Below are positions 10,892 through 22,408 of a stretch of 64,000 nt of DNA, one piece after another. The stretch's first letter is position 1, and the number at the start of each line of letters is the position of its first letter. A model generated the notes under the pieces. It worked only from the letters and a program-made list of their open reading frames with translations, was not told the origin of the DNA and did no database searches. Source of the DNA: Phragmites australis (lineage: Eukaryota > Streptophyta > Magnoliopsida > Poales > Poaceae); the NCBI RefSeq assembly GCF_958298935.1, contig NC_084921.1, positions 55,849,001-55,913,000 on the forward strand, in the 5' to 3' direction. Made by a program: the position numbers and the translations under genes.

Positions 10892-13792
10892 TGTCATATC
10901 CTAAGGTGTTAATTACATAATTAAGTATGTATAATCATTATGGTATTATGGTTTACGTGTATAATTATTATTTTTAAAACATTTGATCGGATTTTGAAGA
11001 TTTTATGTTTAGAACCTTTTCATGTTTTCTCCATGCAAATGTAAGTATTTTTGTGAGTGGAAATGGTTTAGAGCTATTTAGGAAAAAAAAAACCTAAGGA
11101 TGTTGGAGGAGGAGATGAATAGGAAAAGGAAGAAAAATGAAAAAGATCATTCGCACAGTCTGACCGTCCGAGCCCACGGTCTGACCACCAGCACACAATG
11201 GTTTTCCACTTAAGCCATCGACCGGTCTCACTCTCACTTCCTTCTCACTCTCACTCACTCTTCACACGAACCAAGGGAGAGAAGGGAGAGGACGGCCCCA
11301 ATGACCAGAAATCGACGGGAGAGGCTCCTCCGAGTTTCCGAAGGCTTCCCCGAGCTCATCCCCTTCCTCATCTTCACCGAATGAGTTTCTACGCGCGTTC
11401 ATCCACTCTGAGCCCGTACGCCACCCCGAAGCTCCATCTCCGAATTGGAGCTTCTTCGGAGTGATCCCCTCAAATAGAAAGCTTCCCTACGCTAAGGTGA
11501 GGCATCTCCTGCTATTTTCCCATTATTCTCGAGCCCTAATCGGTCCCCATTCCTTTTAGGGTCGAGCTCCACCATATCCCATCCATAGAGCTTTCTAAGT
11601 TTAGCTTAGTGAATATTGTCCAAACCACCATAGAAGCACTCCATTAGTCTCCTAGAGCGTTTTTGGTATCTTTCGTGGTCAAAGGCATCGTCGGAGCCTT
11701 CATCGGCGACCTCGCCAAGGTGCTGCCGGCAGGGACTTGCGGTCTGACCACCGCTCAGGCTGGTCTAACCGCCGGTTGTAGGTCAAAATCTCAATCAAAC
11801 TCCGTAGTCACGAGTCAGACCGCCACTAGGGTCAGTCTGATCGCCAGACCACGTGGTCTGACCGCACAAGGGTTTGGTCTGACTGCCATAGCACAAATCT
11901 CTCTGCAACCCGACAGTCTGACTGCCACTTCTTCCGGTCTGATCGCCAGATGCACTGTGCACTGTAGTATTTAGTTGTTCTCAAATCTTTTCTAAACCCA
12001 TTCGTTTGCCAGTCTTTTGCAAATGCTTTGAAATACGACGCTTTTCATACCATTTGTGGTTCATGCATCATAAGCATATATTTCCATCATCATTTTCTTA
12101 TTAGATGCATTCTCGACTTATTTAGAGAGCGATACGCCGACGGTTCAAGTGATCAAAGGTGACACCGAACCACTGGAGTTTTGTGAGTGTTGCGCAGGAA
12201 GTGTCAGGAAGGTACCGGAGCAGTAAGACAAGCATTTAAGAATATTTCACCTTATAATTTGGATCATGTGGAGTCTAAACTAATAAATTATTGCTTATGT
12301 AAGTTATACATGTTAACATTCCAATATCAAGTTATAAGGGTAGAACCTATATTGCTGTATTAATTCTAACTCGATCTTATTAATGATCCTTATCCTTGTA
12401 ACTAGGGTACAATATTGTTGATGTCTAACTTAAAAGGTTGACCGAAATGCTTAGAAATGCATAGGTTCTCGGTAGAAGTCGAGCAGTGGTTCAACCATTG
12501 TTCGTGAGTTTAGGGCTTATTTATTGTTCACAAGAATAATGATGATGTTGTGAAGTATAAGTTGTGAAGATGAGACGAGATGTGGACGATGCTAGGGGTA
12601 GGTCGGGAAAGAAACCCGAATGAAATAAACCGCTTGTATCATTTAAGTACCGACCATTATTGAAGTTGGCTCTAGCACTTTTCGTACTAACCACATATCT
12701 GATTATGGGAAGGATGATTATGGGAAGGATGAGCCGAATACTTCGTGTAGTTGTGACCATTTGGCTTGCATGTTTCTGGTGTCATGGACATAATAGGTTT
12801 GTAGAGGTATCTAGTTTACTCTGACAGTAGTTCTAGATGACCCCCGCACCTAAAGTTGCATGTTCAAACAGTTGGAGCTTACTTGAAAAAGGTTATCACG
12901 AGTATCCCTTGTGTGGACCTATGTGGTCACACAAGCCGAATGGTCCGCATGATGTGTGGGTAAAGATGTACTCCCTGCAGGGTATAAGAACAATTTGAAT
13001 TACCATGCTCTTAGTCATGAGCATACTTTTGTCTATTTGCAATAGTCATAGAGTTTGATGTAGGAAGATGGTATGGTATGTCGGGAAATAGTTGATGATG
13101 ACTATTGTTGAGACAGGATAGTTCTGTTCCAGATATGTTCATGATGTTGATTTTAGGATAGAATGGTATATGTAGTTAAGTGTAGATGCTCACATCTTTG
13201 TGTCAACACTTGCTTTTATATATGAATTTACTTAACCTTGTGGTCGATTCCTTGCTAACTCATCCAAATGCATAATCCTAGGAGTCGGAATATTATATGT
13301 ACTGCGAGTATCTTTATACTCACGCTGCTTTTACAGGTGCTACAGGTGAGGAGGAGCTAGTGTTTGGTTACTTTATGCCCGCTGATGTAGGTGACGGGTA
13401 GAAGTAGTGCAAACTACTCGAGTGACAAGGTTTTGGGGTGATGCCTCAGGGCAAATAACTTCACTCATCTTTTGTTGTTTATAGATTTTATTTTTCGCTG
13501 TGTAGTATCTCTATGTGGCTAGGAGGTGAGACTGTTTTTTATCCTCCTAGTGTTCAAGTGTTGTAAATTATTGTAAATAATAATCATCTAAAGACTTGTA
13601 ATATAATTTCATTACTCGCTGTTTATTAAGCTTTGTTGTGATAACATATGTTGCGAAGGCGTGTGTTCTGATCTTAGACATAAAACACATGTCAGGACTA
13701 CCGAGATGGTATTCTGACTAATCATTGCGACCGCGATTATGTAAATGATCGACTCAATGATTATCAGAATATTATTTGGATGGTTCCTCATA
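10892..13792 (+). mobile_element. Solo LTR (2.9 kb) of a long-LTR retrotransposon family
   Basis: The stretch begins TGTCATATCC and ends TCCTCATA, where the expected CA end has become TA. It is flanked by a perfect 5-bp duplication TGGTT (10887-10891 and 13793-13797). It has no protein-coding domain, primer-binding site or polypurine tract inside, as expected for a lone LTR left by recombination. It is similar along its length to the element at 47310-50338 on the other strand, including the shared segment ending at the 3' terminus. Around 11740-11950 it contains a loose array of GTCTGACCGCC-like units. The family is probably Gypsy-type; this is inferred from length and termini only. Confidence 0.8.
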
Positions 13793-13797
13793 TGGTT

Positions 13798-14834
13798 GTA
13801 CCTCCTACTCACCAGGATTGCTTCTTGCGTGTCTCACTAAGTCAGAATTTTCTTTCAGTGATGAGTACTACGTGTCTACTGAATGTGTGTATATATATAT
13901 ATCAAACAGATCTTTTAAGTGTGTGTTTGTTTTATATTGTGATTCTAACAATCTAAATTTTGATTCTCACAATTTAGAATCTGAATTGTACAATCTAAAA
14001 TAAACAGCAATAGATTATTAGGATCTCTCTCCTCTCTTCCTCCTCCCCCTACAGACTCGCTCTCTCCCTCCCGAAGTCTCTCTCTATGCCTCCTTCATCC
14101 GGTTAAACGCATCAGAGATGTGTTTGCCCTCGAGAACCTGCACGGCATCGACGTCGTGTACCACGACCTCAAGCCGAAGACAGAGCTGGCAAGCCGACGT
14201 TCCATCGCGTGCTCACCACGCCAGCAGACTTGAATGCACGATGTCAAGTGGCACACCATCTTTCGCAGCATCGACTAGGATTGCGTCCTCGACATTGCGC
14301 GGCCAGACAGAGATGGACGAGGGTGGGGGAAGAGGCGGACATGCTCCCGGGGCCCAGTAGTGAGGGAGAGGTGGCGGTTGCAGGGAGGCTCGAGGACCAC
14401 CGCGACGGGAAGCTTGAGGGAAACCAGCTCAACATCATCGGCCTCGAGTTCCAGGGCGACATGAGAGGAGGGTTTGCTGGTGGTAGAGCTGATAGGGCAG
14501 GATACTCCGGCAGCAGGGACATGAAGAAGATGCTGGACCATGACGAGAACAAGATGCAGGGGATCCTACGCTCGCTCGCTTGCCAAGGCCTCGTCGGGAC
14601 GACGACCTGGTACGAAGGAGAGGGTGGCGGCACCTTTGATGGAGAAAGAAGCGAAGGGAGAAACAAGCGAACTGTTATTTTGTAATAATATTGTGAATAA
14701 ATATATGTCATAATCTGGTAGAAGAAGTTTTTTCTGAAATTATAAATTGTGGCATAATCTGATTCTAATTGTAAATTGTACAATAGTTTTGTTTATTTTT
14801 TTATATTGATTTTAGAAGCTAGAGTCGTGCGGCT
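13798..14834. other. Composite repeat region with a short coding-like fragment
   Basis: A hairpin-like AT-rich repeat at about 13923-14005 (arms ending GATTCT ... AGAATC and TTGTACAAT) is partly repeated in direct orientation at about 14755-14800. Between them is GC-rich sequence. At 14118-14200 one frame reads LHGIDVVYHDLKPK, loosely like the catalytic loop of an AGC-type protein kinase (VVYRDLKPEN), but nothing else of a kinase follows. The whole may be a small transposon carrying gene scraps. It abuts the promoter of the aminopeptidase gene. Confidence 0.35.
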
Positions 14835-14894
14835 ATGCTATCGTGTACTGCCCTCATCTCTTCCACTCCTCGGGCCCGGGGACGACCACCGCCG

Positions 14895-17800
14895 ATGGCT
14901 CTGCTCCGCCTCCACCTCCCGCGGCCTCTGCTCCCCGGCCGCTCCCTCTCCAAGCCCCCTCCCCCCCTCTCATCCTCCTCCTCATCGTCGTCGTGGTTAT
15001 GGCACCGCTGCCTCCCCAGCGCCACAGCCACTTCCTCCTTGCGCCTCTTCTGCTCCCGCCACCCCGCGTCGCCCGCCTCCGACTCCGATGCCTATTCCTA
15101 CTCTCCTTCCATCGTCGGCGACCTCCTCGACTACCTCAACGAGTCATGGACGCAGTTCCACGCCACTGGTGAGCCACTCCCCTCCCATGCCCGCCTACTG
15201 TTCGATGACATTTACTACTTACTACCGTGTAACTCATTCCACTGCGCGTCTCTGCCCGCGGCGCTCTGCATTAGTGCCTCCGTGAACAAGTTTCCTCACC
15301 GGGATGAGCCATTTTTCATCGTCTAGTTTATGCACGAGAGGTGTTCGATCTTATTCCTCCATGGGAAAGAGATGCTAGTTTCGGGATTCTGTGCATGTCC
15401 TGGGCACCTTAATTAGCACCTTGGCCTTTAAGCATGCATTGCTATTGGCTGCTGCTAACTTCGTTCCCATGTTTGTGTTTGCTCATGCTTTCAGCTGAGG
15501 CAAAGAGGCAACTGATTGCCGCAGGCTTCAAGCTGCTAAGTGAGAATGATGACTGGGATCTGCAGCCCGGTGGACGCTACTTCTTCACGCGGAACATGTC
15601 CTGCCTGGTTGCCTTTGCAATTGGGGAAAAGTTAGTGACTGACCTTGCCCTTGTAGCAGTGATCATGTATTGAATTTGCACTTGGAGTTGTCATGAATCT
15701 GCTACTTGTCACTCGAAAGCCAATTGTAGTAAATATTTCTGTTTTAGGAGCTTCAAGTTGCTCGCAGGAGTAAACTAACGACTTACTCAGTTTCAATTAT
15801 TACTTATCCTGTGTCGACATAACAGTAAATGAGAGGCGTACTTGCTACAAGTTTCCAAAAAAGAAAATGAAAGTTCACTTGTCCAGTAGAAAATCCTTCT
15901 TTTGAATAATAGCTTTGTGACTGCCAGGTACTAAAAGACATTGGCATGCCTTTGTTCTGCAGGTACAGAGTTGGAAACGGTTTCAACATAATTGCAGCCC
16001 ACACTGACAGTCCATGTCTCAAACTCAAACCAAGGTCCGCCTCCTTCAAATCTGGACACCAAATGGTAAATGTTCAGACGTATGGAAGTGGCTTGTGGCA
16101 TACATGGTTCGATAGAGATCTAACTTTGGCTGGGAGAGTCATCCTCAAGGCTCCAGATGGTTCCTTTAAGCACAAGCTTGTCAAAGTGAGCAGACCATTG
16201 ATACGTGTACCAACACTGGCTATACATCTTAACCGGTTATTTCTCATACTCTTCTTGTTACTTATTTATTTCATAAATCTTGAAAGAATTAGCAGGCATC
16301 CTGTCTCATACTCTTGTGATTTCTATTGTCTCACTAAGAAAATACTTCTATTGTTCAGTTATCTCATTCATTACCACAGCCTTGTCTGACTCTGTCAAGT
16401 TACTAATTTATCTCCATGATCTACCATTTTACTCATACTATAGTGTTTGAAAGTTGTCCCGGTATCATTCTTAGGTGCTATCCTGTTCAACTGTATATTT
16501 TTTACAACTGGTCCTTCCTCCCTTAGCTGAGTGAATTACTTTTTATTTTAGCACAGTGAATTCTGATGGGTTCAAGCCTAACCTAGAGACTCATCTTGTT
16601 CCACTTCTTGCAACAAAACATGAAGAAGCTACTATGAATACTGATGACAAAACTTCAAGTTCAACAAAAGTTACCCACCATCCGCTACTTCTGCAGGTAG
16701 CTCTGCTCCCTTTCCTTTGCTTTTGGCTTTTTCCCCTTGACTGTACTAAACTTTAGTTGGAAATTGCTATAAATGTCTTGAAGTTTTAGAATTGCAGTTA
16801 TATCTTTTCCTTCTCGTTGTACTCCACAGGTTCTCTCAGAGGAAATTGGTTGTGAATCAGATGAAATAATTGGTATGGAGTTGAACGTATGTGATACCCA
16901 GCCTAGCTGCCTTGGCGGGGGAAGCAATGAGTTCGTCTATTCTGGAAGACTGGATAATCTTGCTTCATGTTATTGTGCCCTCAGATCTCTCATGGACTCT
17001 TCCAAGGTGGCAGAACAATTGTCAAATGAGAAGGCTATAAGAATGGTTGCTATGTTTGATAACGAGGAGGTAAGCTATATACACAATAAGTGTTGCCCTG
17101 CATGAGCTATATCACAATAAGTTTTACCATGCTGGTGGAAATTATATATGTTTGCATGTTTCAGATTCCTAATTATCATTTGGATACTGTTTAAGGCGCT
17201 TATGCTTAGAAGTAGCCTTAAACAAGAAATTGATTACTAGTGATTACAGAGAATGATATTATTTTTTAAATTGGAACTAATTTGAGATTCATGGTTGTTC
17301 CCTGGTGTATTCAGGTGGGTTCAGATTCAATGCAAGGGGCAGGTGCACCAACCATGTTCCATGCTATGAGACGGATTGTTGATTCCTTGATTCATCAGTC
17401 GATGGGGGAGGGAGCTTTGGAACGTGCAATACATTCTTCTTTCCTTGGTAAGGCTTGAGTATTTACGGTTCATTAGACATCTCGAGTGACGTACCACTGA
17501 ATAGTTGCTCCAACTGAATTCTATTCATCCTTTCAGTTTCGGCTGACATGGCTCATGCCCTACACCCAAACTACTCAGAAAAGCATGAAGAGTACCATAG
17601 ACCAGAACTACAGAAGGGGCTTGTCATCAAGCACAATGCTAACCAACGCTATGCCACAAGTGCTGTTACAGCTTTTCTCTTCAAAGAAATAGCAAGGATT
17701 CATAACCTTCCGGTTCAGGTGCTCTTTGATTTTTGCATTATGGTTTCTCCTAGCAGTTTTTTTTTAATTGCGAGGTCCTGTGATGCTTGAACACATGAAC

Positions 17801-17928
17801 GTGCTCTCCGAGTGCCTAGTAAACAGACTAGTGCTGATCTTTTTTCTTATAATCTATTAGTGATACAGCCCCTGATAGACATGTTGAATTCTAGAAAAAA
17901 AATAAGATCATATAATAGTCTTAGTCAA

Positions 17929-17959
<31 letters not shown>

Positions 17960-18477
17960 AATTTATCTGTAGATTGCATTAGACAGGTTTTGGAATGATT
18001 TTACTGATGTAAATAACGCATAGGAATTTGTCGTAAGGAATGATATGGGCTGTGGCTCCACCATTGGACCCATACTTGCTTCTGGTGTTGGCATACGGAC
18101 TGTTGACTGTGGTATTCCTCAGCTTTCGATGCACAGGTATTGCTCAGATCATTCAACATTTCTTACTGGAAATAGTTAATTATTGGAATTTTTTCAATTG
18201 TGCACAGACAATTTCTGAATAAAATGCTACACTTGTAAATAAATAACTATCATTTATAACTGAAAGTATGTTTTAATCCGACAAATATCTCTCGCTGTTG
18301 TTTTACATTTTGACCCAATAATGTTGCATTACTGAATATTAACTTCTACTATATTGCATTGGTTGCAGCGTACGAGAAATGTGTGGCAAACAAGATGTAG
18401 ACACAACATATTGGCACTTCAAAGCTTTCTTCGAGATGTTCTCCGACATCGATAGGAAGTTAAATGTAGATTTCTAG
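14895..18477 (+). CDS. Aspartyl aminopeptidase (M18 metallopeptidase)
   Basis: Removes N-terminal Asp or Glu from peptides; M18 enzymes form large tetrahedral dodecamers. Nine exons: 14895-15168, 15495-15630, 15963-16235, 16552-16696, 16830-17069, 17315-17447, 17537-17718, 18024-18136, 18369-18477. I chose the ATG at 14895 (context GCCGATGG, 534 aa). An in-frame ATG at 14835 would add 20 residues. The first ~75 residues are rich in Leu, Arg, Pro and Ser and look like an organelle transit peptide, as in one of the two Arabidopsis paralogues. Metal-site residues seen: His150 in AAHTDSP, Asp318 in YSGRLDN, Glu355-Glu356 in FDNEEVGS, and His498 in IPQLSMHS. The frame is intact. Confidence 0.95.
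17926..17956. repeat. (TC)n microsatellite in aminopeptidase intron
   Basis: About fourteen TC units sit in the intron between exons 7 and 8. No function is implied. Confidence 0.9.
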
Positions 18478-19355
18478 TTCGCTCAAGAAAAAAGTAGAGT
18501 TTTAGGTCCAAAACTTTATCAGTGCATAATGTTTGAATAATCAGTTTGTGAGTACCCTTCAAGGCATACCATAGGTTGGGAACCGTTGAATTGTGGCTAT
18601 CTAGCATAGTATCAATTCCATGTAAACCGACATTCAGTCTGGTTTTATCTTCAAGGCATACCATAGGTTGGGAAATCAGTTTTAATATAAATACAGGCTG
18701 ACACACTGGCCCTCTGTTTCTCGAGGAAATAAATTCGATCCTAAAACCTTCATTTCTCCTTCGATGCATATTGTGAGTACCCTTGTTTTTAAAAAAGGGA
18801 TGAACTACCGTTGTGGTTTCTACTTAGAAAACTATTGGATGCTGATGATGGGTTGAGAACCGTAGTCCTGTAAACTTAAAATCCGAACCAGGATATAACC
18901 ACTAGAGAAACAAATGACGCAAATCTCTCCATACTGCTTCATTTGTAAAAGAACATCACGTTAGCTTGTACAACATTCTGGTAAGTCTCAGAACAGTATC
19001 GTTAAACAATGTCACCTGGAAAGGTTATCATGCATCTGGAATGCGATTCACCTGTTCATTAACTGGAGAGTGTGTGAGAGTACAATCAAGTTGAGTTTTC
19101 CAATGGCATCAAGATCATGGATGCAGCCAAATCCTTGGTACGAAAAAAAAAATAGCCTGAAATATAACCCAATCATGGATGCAACCAAGCAGACTACAGA
19201 AACACTACACGCCTCAATTGCTCACCAAGCGGGAATGCGCAGCGCAAACAAACGCGAGCTGCTATACCGAATCCCCTCCAACACAGAGAGCCTCAATTGC
19301 TCACCGATACTGACTCAGCCTTATTTTCTGGTAGCCTCTGCTGCTGGATAGGTGA
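18478..19355. other. Convergent 3' regions of the aminopeptidase and PRORP genes
   Basis: No gene is seen. The core TCAAGGCATACCATAGGTTG occurs twice, at about 18558 and 18651, a small direct repeat in the likely 3' UTR. Around 19307-19346 lies the outer copy of a duplicated block that continues into the PRORP coding end. Confidence 0.5.
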
Positions 19356-19418
19356 TCAATCTCTATTCTTTCTTTTACCAGATACTGACTCAGCCTTATT
19401 TTCTGGTAGCCTCTGCTG
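19307..19418. repeat. Direct duplication of about 39 bp at the end of the PRORP coding region
   Basis: A block beginning GATACTGACTCAGCCTTATT and ending CTCTGCTGC occurs at about 19308-19346 and again at 19380-19418, a period of 72 bp. The inner copy encodes part of the last PRORP exon; the outer copy lies beyond the stop codon. The duplication is nearly perfect, so it is recent or gene-converted. Confidence 0.85.
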
Positions 19419-22329
19419 CGCTCCACTAGATGCCGCAGTTGGAGGCACTTCCTGGACAACTCTGTTAGACACAGGAGCTTCATCGGGTTCCTTGCAGGGC
19501 CCTGTCCTACCAATACAAAGCCAAATCCTAACTCTCTCATCACCGGACTTCTCTTCCATCGGCACGTGCCAAGATCCCATCTTGGACTCCTGTAATGAAG
19601 ATCACATGAGCAACAGAAGATACTAAGCTCTAGAAAATGCCTGAAACCTGGTTACTTACTTGAATCTCTGAAGAATAAGGTGGTGGCATCATAAGCACCG
19701 CTTTTCCTTTATTAAAGGTGTACTTGACCTGCACAATTGTAACAAGTCTAGCAAATTAGCAATTAATTAGAAAAGACAAGATCCAATACACAATCAGGTT
19801 ATAAAACGATCAAGGCCTACACGGTTTTTAGTTCAAACTGGTATTCTACTACAACCAGGCTTCTGTGCTAATTAACTATGTACGGAGAATGGACATTATA
19901 AAATCGATTTTGCAGAGCTCACCCGATGACGTTGCTTCCACTTCGGGAAAAAGGATGATCCTAGAAGCTCGAATATGTGATCTCTCATTTCATCATTAGT
20001 CACAAGCAAACAGTTTAGTCTAATTGCTGCATATAGCCAATACCTGAAAGGTTGCATCTCATCTAATTAGAAACATCCAGGAGCTAAACATAACAATGAG
20101 TGGTGAAAATTCAACAGACTTTCTAAGTGTACAAATTAGTGATATGTGCAGGATTACAGGGCAAAATAAAAAATACACCTCCCAATTTACAGAAAAGATG
20201 CTCACAAGGTGTTCCCACTGTCTTTGAGAATAAACTTACAGTAATATTTTAAACCGATGTACCAAGCAAAACAGTATGTGCAGGGATTCTGAAGGCTAGA
20301 AACTGAGGAGCGTTACCAGTCATCATTTGACCCACTTGGTGAAGTGTACAGTGTCCCGTTTGCTCTCCAAGTTTCAATAAAATGTCTATTAGATGAATTT
20401 TCCATAAGCTTGGCAATTCGTTTATTATGTAGTATAACAAGTGGCCATTTCCCACTATGTACATCCCGTAGCTCTGTTATAACAGCATCCAACTGCTCTA
20501 TATTAAGCATGAGAAATTGAACATGAATTAGTACATATGGCTTAATTGGCAACATCAACATGTCCAAATACAGTTTAAAATGGTGCACAGACCTGAGTCA
20601 AACTGAAACCACCCTCCGCAAAATTTTGTTGATACAGTGCAATATTTGCACCGTCGACTATAGCTTCATATTCTTTATGTGCTTCCAACCATTCCTGTAG
20701 AAGTAATATTACTCAATCTGTAAAACAGTGTTTCGAATACAGGCACCAAACTAACAAACAGCGTGTCTGAAACATATATTTATTTAACCCTAGGTACTTG
20801 CTTTAGTACCAAGACATGTGAACCCTATGCTTTAGTTATAAGGGAAGTTCTAAATAACAAATTTATCTAATCGTTAAGATTTAGGACCAGCTACGAGAGC
20901 AAGAGATAAAGGCATGATAAGCAATCACAAGGTGCTTAAGAATACGTCAAATGTGGCACAGCACACATCAATTCAATTCATCTTCTTCTTCTTTTTTGCG
21001 AGTATCAATTCAGTTTATCTGAAGGATGTGCAAATCAATGTACATGGAGCAGCTTGTTGCATTATCAATTATTTGGCCACAACATAGAAGGAATAAGTAG
21101 TTATTTGAACAAAATAACAGGACACACTCTCCGCATCTAATTTTGCTATGTTAGTTCATAGTGATAAAACAAAGCCATGCTACAGATTTAATTAAACTAC
21201 GCAACAATGCATATAATCAGTAGGGGCAACCTTTCTGTTCCATAAAAAAATACGCGAATGAATGCTTGACTATGTCACTATGCTTGTCAGCAGAGTAACT
21301 AGAATGAACAAAATCTATGAACTACCAAGTTAGCTATGAGATTTAGAGACAAGTTAATAGAGCAACAGGAGAGAGGATATACACCTGAAAACAGCTGAAA
21401 TTTGTTCTCGTCTCCCTCTCAAGGGCCAAACCAGCAACAGAATCAGCAAACCTCTGTGTCTCCTCCATGTCAATATCAATACAAGCTAGCCGGCATCCAC
21501 ACCCCTCACACTCACCATCTGCCCCAACTCTCACCCGCTGCACCGTCCACGGGCCGCTTCCAAGCCACCCAAGCCGATGGCACCCACCACCGTTCGCCAC
21601 AATGGCGTCCTTCACCTGAGGGACGTCCCACTCACTCTTACCGGCCATCGCGGCCTTCTCACTCCTGAACCAACCCTCCACCACCGCTGCCGTCTCCTTG
21701 CTCACGCAGTCCACTGCGTGCCTCAGCTTGTGCATATATTCATACACCTTGTCCGCGTCCCCGGCGCTCGAGCTGACGTCTAGGAGTACGGCAAGCTCGG
21801 GCTCCTCAGGCAAGACACCGGAGGCTGCCATGTGGGCCTCTACGGCGTAGGCCTTCGCGGCCTCCCCGGCTCGACGGAACGCCGCCAGCACGGGGCTGTA
21901 GGAACGGAGGCGCGGGGCGAGGCCGTGCTTCTCCTTCATGGTCGCGACGAGCTCGAATGCCTGGTCGGCAGCCGCGGGGTTGGCGGCGTCGGAGGAGGTG
22001 ACGCGGGCGAGCGAGGTGATGGTGGCCTCGGACGGGGCGGCGCCGACCCGGAGCATGTGGGCGAAGACACGGCGTGCGGCGGCGGCGGGGTTGGGGAACG
22101 AGGAGCGGTCGGCGGTGGCGAGTAGGTGGAGGAGCTGGTTGTACTGGTGAGCAGCGAGGCGGGTAGGGGCAGAGGCCGCGTCGGGGTCGAAGTCGGCGGC
22201 GTCGAATGCGGCCATGGCGGCAGCGGCGTCCCCTCGGCGGGTGCAGTCAGTGAGAGTGCGGGAGAGGTCCGAGTTGGGGCCCTTGGAGCCCCGCCGCGGC
22301 CTTCGGCGCGTAGTCGCGGTGGTGGCCAT
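19356..22329 (-). CDS. PRORP: Protein-only RNase P (PRORP), tRNA 5'-leader endonuclease
   Basis: Cleaves the 5' leader of precursor tRNAs without an RNA subunit. Six exons: 21385-22329, 20593-20694, 20317-20492, 19923-20043, 19660-19728, 19356-19589, giving 548 residues. The N-terminal ~250 residues form helical PPR-type repeats. Cys274 and Cys277 (CEGC) with His479 (SWHVP) and Cys496 (WLCI) match the structural zinc site. The NYN metallonuclease Asp residues are Asp329 (IVDGAN), Asp406-Asp407 (SNDDW) and Asp425 (VTNDE). Spacing of 19 residues between Asp406 and Asp425, and 17 between His479 and Cys496, equals that of Arabidopsis PRORP1 as I recall it. The short N terminus with no transit peptide suggests the nuclear PRORP2/3 class. 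The Ser/Gln/Lys-rich C-terminal tail past the zinc site overlaps a local duplication. Confidence 0.95.
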
Positions 22330-22408
22330 GGGCGTCGCCGTGGCCGAGTGGGCGGCGCGGCGGCGGCGGCGGCTGGGGCAGGGTGGACGAAGAGTGGGTT
22401 AGGGGTTA

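Noticed and set aside
14835..14894. Upstream ATG as the start of the aminopeptidase
   Set aside because: In frame and possible, but its context (GGCTATGC) is weaker than that at 14895; kept only as an alternative.
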